Assembly: GCF_004919085.1 (NCBI RefSeq)
Contig: NZ_STGL01000002.1
Location: 62,001 to 126,000 of the forward strand
Length of the DNA: 64,000 bases
DNA from: Nocardioides sp. GY 10127
GTDB taxonomy: Bacteria > Actinomycetota > Actinomycetes > Propionibacteriales > Nocardioidaceae
Direction: 5' to 3'
Shown in pieces: positions 61,058 through 64,000 of this stretch (position 1 is its first letter; each line of letters begins with the position of its first letter). Below the pieces are notes generated by a model. That model had not been told where the DNA came from, did no database searches, and saw only the letters and a program-made list of their open reading frames with translations. The translations under genes were made by a program, and so were the position numbers.

Positions 61058-61998
61058 TCGACCTTGTCCTTGTGGGTGCACCGCGGGTGGAACGCGCAGC
61101 CCGGCGGGGGGCTCAGCAGCGACGGCGGGTTCCCGGGGATCGGGATGAGCGGGGCGTCGGTGTCACCGGTGACGTCCGGGACGCTCGACAGCAGGCCCCA
61201 CGTGTACGGCATCTGCGGACGCATCAGGACGTTCTTCGCCGTCCCGTACTCCACGCCACGCCCGCCGTACATCACGAGGATGTCGTCGGCCATCTCGGCG
61301 ATCACGCCGAGGTCGTGGGTGATCATGATGATCGCGGAGTCGAACTCGCGCTGCAGGTCCTGGAGCAGGTCCAGGATCTGCGCCTGCACCGTCACGTCCA
61401 GGGCGGTGGTGGGCTCGTCGGCGATGATGAGCGAGGGGTCGTTGATGAGGCCCATCGCGATCATCGCGCGCTGGCGCATGCCGCCGGAGAACTGGTGCGG
61501 GAAGTCGTCCACGCGGCGGTCGGGCTGCGGGATGCCGACGCGGTCGAGCATCTCGATCGCCTTGCGGCGGGCCTCGCGCTTGGACGCCGACGGGTGGTGG
61601 ACCTGGTAGGCCTCCGCGAGCTGGCCGCCGACCTTGTAGAAGGGGTGGAGGGCCGCGAGGGCGTCCTGGAAGATCATCGAGACCTGGCGGCCGCGGATCT
61701 TGCGCATCTTCGACTCGGGCAGGCCGACGACCTCCTGGCCGTCGACCTTGATGCTGCCGGTGATCCGGGCCGACTTGGGGTCGTGCAGGCCGAGCACGGC
61801 CATGGACGACACCGACTTGCCGGAGCCGGACTCGCCGACGATGCCGAGCGTGCGGCCCTTCTGGACCGAGTAGCTGAGCCCCTGGACGGCCGTGATCAGG
61901 CCGTCCTCCGTGGGGAAGCGGACCGTGAGGTCCTCGACGACGAGGTAGGGGTCCCCGGACGCGTCCGCCCGGGTGGTGCTGGGGGCGGTGACGGTCAC
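61012..61998 (-). CDS. oligopeptide ABC transporter ATPase (OppD/DppD-type), frameshifted near the 3' end
   Basis: 328 aa as read. Walker A GESGSGKSVS at about 53, signature FSGGMRQRAMIAMGL, Walker B LIIADEPTTALD, His switch MITHDLGVI, so the ATPase core is complete. The C-terminal motif begins GCAFHPRCTHKDKVEGG and then shifts into AVLDGPARAGAG and stops. One G fewer in the run of eight restores the family C-terminus and the operon-typical overlap with the next gene. GTG start overlaps the permease stop (GTGA). Confidence 0.88.
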   Translation of the reverse strand: MTVTAPSTTRADASGDPYLVVEDLTVRFPTEDGLITAVQGLSYSVQKGRTLGIVGESGSGKSVSSMAVLGLHDPKSARITGSIKVDGQEVVGLPESKMRKIRGRQVSMIFQDALAALHPFYKVGGQLAEAYQVHHPSASKREARRKAIEMLDRVGIPQPDRRVDDFPHQFSGGMRQRAMIAMGLINDPSLIIADEPTTALDVTVQAQILDLLQDLQREFDSAIIMITHDLGVIAEMADDILVMYGGRGVEYGTAKNVLMRPQMPYTWGLLSSVPDVTGDTDAPLIPIPGNPPSLLSPPPGCAFHPRCTHKDKVEGGAVLDGPARAGAG

Positions 61999-63002
61999 GA
62001 AAGCCTCACTCTCGGGTCGAGGGCGCTGTAGACGATGTCGACGGCGAGGTTCGACAGGATGAGCACGCTGGCGCTGAAGATGGCGGTGGCGGACACGATC
62101 GGCAGGTCCATCGCGCGGATCGCCGTCAGCGTCCACAGGCCGATGCCGTTGATGTCGAAGATCTTCTCCGTGAAGATCGTGCCGGCCAGGAGCGTGCCGA
62201 AGTCGATGCCGAAGATGGTGACGATGGGGACGAGCGCGGCGCGGAGCGCGTGCTTGTAGACGACCGTCCGCGTCGGCAGGCCCTTCGCCTTGGCGGTGCG
62301 GATGTAGTCCTCGCTCAGCGCCTCCACCATGGAGCCGCGGCTGTAGCGGGTGTACTGGGTGCAGCCGAAGACGCCGAGGCAGAGCCAGGCCAGGGCCAGG
62401 CCGCCGAACCACGCCACCGGGTTCTGGGTGATCGGTGTGTACCCGGGCTCTCCCAGCCAGGGCACCTGCCAGTACACCGCCACGTAGAGGTAGGCGAGCA
62501 GGGCGAAGAGGTAGTACGGGATCGAGCTGATGACGAGGAAGGACGACACGAGCGCCTTGTCCGCCAACGATCCTCGTCTTCGCGCGGCCGCCACGCCCAT
62601 CGGCACACCGATGAGCAGGTACAGGAAGGCGCCGCCGACGGCCACGGAGACCGTGGCGGGCAGGCGCTTCTTCATGTCGTTCCACACCGGCTTGCCGGTG
62701 GAGTAGGACAGCCCGAAGCAGGGGGCGTCGCACTGGACGGTCACGCTGCTGATGGTGATGTCGCGGCCGACGAAGATGCCGCCGACGTAGCGCCCGTACT
62801 CGGCGAAGATGTTGTTGTCGTAGCCGAGCTCCTCGGTGAAGACCGCGAGGCGCTCGGGCGTGCAGCGGTTCGACGTCTTGGTGTCGCACATCGCGCGCGC
62901 CGGCTCGCTCGGGCCGTACCAGAACAGCGCGAAGACCGAGAACGAGACGAGGAGCAGGACCACCGCCCCTGAGATCAGGCGCTTCAGGATGTAGGCGTAC
63001 AC
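61995..63002 (-). CDS. oligopeptide ABC transporter permease (OppB/DppB-type)
   Basis: 335 aa from the GTG at 63002 (MYAYILKRLISGAVVLLLVSF). Six membrane helices. A long extracytoplasmic loop after TM1 contains four Cys (MCDTKTSNRC, VQCDAPC) that may form disulfides. EAA-like loop YIRTAKAKGLPTRTVVYKHALR; late motif FDINGIGLWTL. A C-type permease partner is not present between this gene and the ATPases. Confidence 0.94.
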   Translation of the reverse strand: MYAYILKRLISGAVVLLLVSFSVFALFWYGPSEPARAMCDTKTSNRCTPERLAVFTEELGYDNNIFAEYGRYVGGIFVGRDITISSVTVQCDAPCFGLSYSTGKPVWNDMKKRLPATVSVAVGGAFLYLLIGVPMGVAAARRRGSLADKALVSSFLVISSIPYYLFALLAYLYVAVYWQVPWLGEPGYTPITQNPVAWFGGLALAWLCLGVFGCTQYTRYSRGSMVEALSEDYIRTAKAKGLPTRTVVYKHALRAALVPIVTIFGIDFGTLLAGTIFTEKIFDINGIGLWTLTAIRAMDLPIVSATAIFSASVLILSNLAVDIVYSALDPRVRLS

Positions 63003-63056
63003 GCGGTGTGACTCTCCTCGGTGCGGCCCTGGTGGGGGCTGCGGTTGCGGGACGGT

Positions 63057-63116
63057 GGTCGGGCCGTGGCCCGACCGCGGTGGTGGGGACCCCCGGGTCC
63101 CGGGAGTCCCCACCAC
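63057..63116 (-). terminator. two hairpins between the binding-protein gene and its permease
   Basis: GTGGTGGGGAC/GTCCCCACCAC (11 bp, 63080-63116) and GGTCGGGCC/GGCCCGACC (9 bp, 63057-63076), preceded on the transcript by GTTGCGGT direct repeats (plus strand from 63117). The position is equivalent to the 14-bp hairpin after the other binding-protein gene at 42861. Confidence 0.7.
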
Positions 63117-63187
63117 GTTGCGGTGTTGCGGTGTTGCTGGTTACTGCTGGTGAACCACGAGGCTCACGTGAGTGCCGACGCGGAGCG

Positions 63188-64000
63188 TCAGTTCATCACG
63201 AAGAGGTTCTTGTAGTTCGGGGCGCCGAGAGCCTCGTCGCCCGAGGGGTTGCCGATCTTCGAGCCGAACGTGAACAGCTGGTTGTAGTACGCGGTCGGGA
63301 TCGCCGGGAAGTACTCGGTCTCGATCTTCTCGTCCAGCGCACCCCAGGCGTCGGCCTGCTTGTCCAGGTCCATCGTCGGGATCTTCTTCATCTCGGCGTC
63401 GATGCTCGCTTCGGAGAAACCACCGGTGTTGTAGACGGCACCGGAGCGGAACAGCGGCGGGATGAAGGTCAGGGCCGACGGCCAGTCGGAGCACCAGGCC
63501 ACGCCACGGACGTTCAGGCTCTTGTTGAGCTTGTCGGAGGTGTTCGTCCAGGTGGAGTACGGGGACTCCTGGACCGGGGTGGCCTTGACGGTGAGACCGG
63601 CGGCCTCGAAGCCCTTGGTGATGACGTTCTGGGCCTTGACCGCGAGCGGGTCGGGCTCGTAGTAGATCATCGAGACGGAGTCGACGTCGGAGTCCGCGAG
63701 CAGCTCCTTGGCCTTCTCCGGGTCGTAGCTGAACGCCTCACCGTCGACGTAGTAGTCGGGCTTGCCGGCCATGCCCGGGGGCATGATCGAGTTCGCCATG
63801 GTGCGGGTCACGCCCGGCACCTGACCGCCGGCGGTCCACACGTCCTCGTAGGGGTACGCGTAGGCCAGCGCCTTGCGGAAGTTGATGTCCGTGGAGGCGT
63901 AGTCCGGGTACAGGAAGCTCGTGCACTGCGTGGACTGCTGCACGAGGCGGTCACCCAGGTCGTTCAGCGCCGTCTGGTAGTTCGAAGCCTGCAGGTCCGT
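63188..64000 (-). CDS. family-5 peptide-binding protein of the second ABC importer (partial, runs off the window)
   Basis: Last 270 residues; the frame stays open at the window edge, so the N-terminus with its signal is missing. The C-terminal lobe of SBP family 5 is recognisable: DINFRKALAYAYPYEDVW, SYDPEKAKELLADSDV, LNVRGVAWCSDWPSALTF, and the final YYNQLFTFGSKIGN. It should deliver peptides to the permease encoded next to it. Confidence 0.93.
   Translation of the reverse strand, partial: TDLQASNYQTALNDLGDRLVQQSTQCTSFLYPDYASTDINFRKALAYAYPYEDVWTAGGQVPGVTRTMANSIMPPGMAGKPDYYVDGEAFSYDPEKAKELLADSDVDSVSMIYYEPDPLAVKAQNVITKGFEAAGLTVKATPVQESPYSTWTNTSDKLNKSLNVRGVAWCSDWPSALTFIPPLFRSGAVYNTGGFSEASIDAEMKKIPTMDLDKQADAWGALDEKIETEYFPAIPTAYYNQLFTFGSKIGNPSGDEALGAPNYKNLFVMN

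Overview
The window is 64 kb of very GC-rich DNA from an actinobacterium, most likely of the Nocardioides type (Propionibacteriales). The evidence is the gene order (priA, metK, coaBC, rpoZ, gmk, mihF next to the pyr genes; nusB-efp-aroQBKC-aroE-mltG-ruvX-alaS-rarA), an actinobacterial IHF, a DUF1206 membrane protein, a 'LigA-like' small membrane protein, and a PriA that lacks helicase motifs. Nearly all genes lie on the minus strand. Within operons the genes are commonly joined by 4-nt stop/start overlaps (ATGA, GTGA and probably TTGA and CTGA). No rRNA, tRNA, CRISPR array, transposase or phage gene was seen.

Layout. 0.07-8.75 kb: priA, a secreted thermolysin-like M4 protease, metK, coaBC, rpoZ, gmk, mihF. 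8.86-17.8 kb: lipoprotein and the pyrimidine block pyrF, a class-1-like PyrD with a degenerate orotate site, pyrK, a normal class-2 pyrD, carB, carA. 18-19.6 kb: three small envelope proteins. 19.6-25.1 kb: hrpB-type helicase and pyrC, pyrB, pyrR. carA and pyrR share almost the same 5' leader, which looks like a PyrR-binding hairpin that masks the ribosome binding site; both pyrimidine transcripts are therefore probably co-regulated. 25.1-30.3 kb: a tandem pair of paralogous membrane proteins, a PPOX/F420-type flavoprotein, a quinone oxidoreductase, a FAD disulfide oxidoreductase, DUF1206.

30.4-45.3 kb is an accessory glycan-use locus. It holds a peptide-type (Opp/Dpp) ABC importer with a lipoprotein binding protein, one permease, a permease-ATPase fusion and a second ATPase; four glycosidases without signal peptides (GH3, GH43, GH78 rhamnosidase, and a DUF5060/DUF5605-type hydrolase); and a divergent TetR regulator. 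The likely function is import of a rhamnose-containing oligosaccharide or plant glycoside followed by breakdown in the cytoplasm. Strong hairpins separate its parts. Two paralogous FAD disulfide oxidoreductases lie on either side of it.

46.9-59.7 kb: nusB, efp, the shikimate genes aroQ, aroB, aroK, aroC, a prepilin peptidase, aroE, then mltG, ruvX, alaS, two small envelope proteins and rarA. 59.7-64 kb: a second peptide ABC importer (two ATPases, one permease, a partial binding protein). Its OppD-type ATPase is frameshifted in a run of eight G, and no second permease is visible inside the window.
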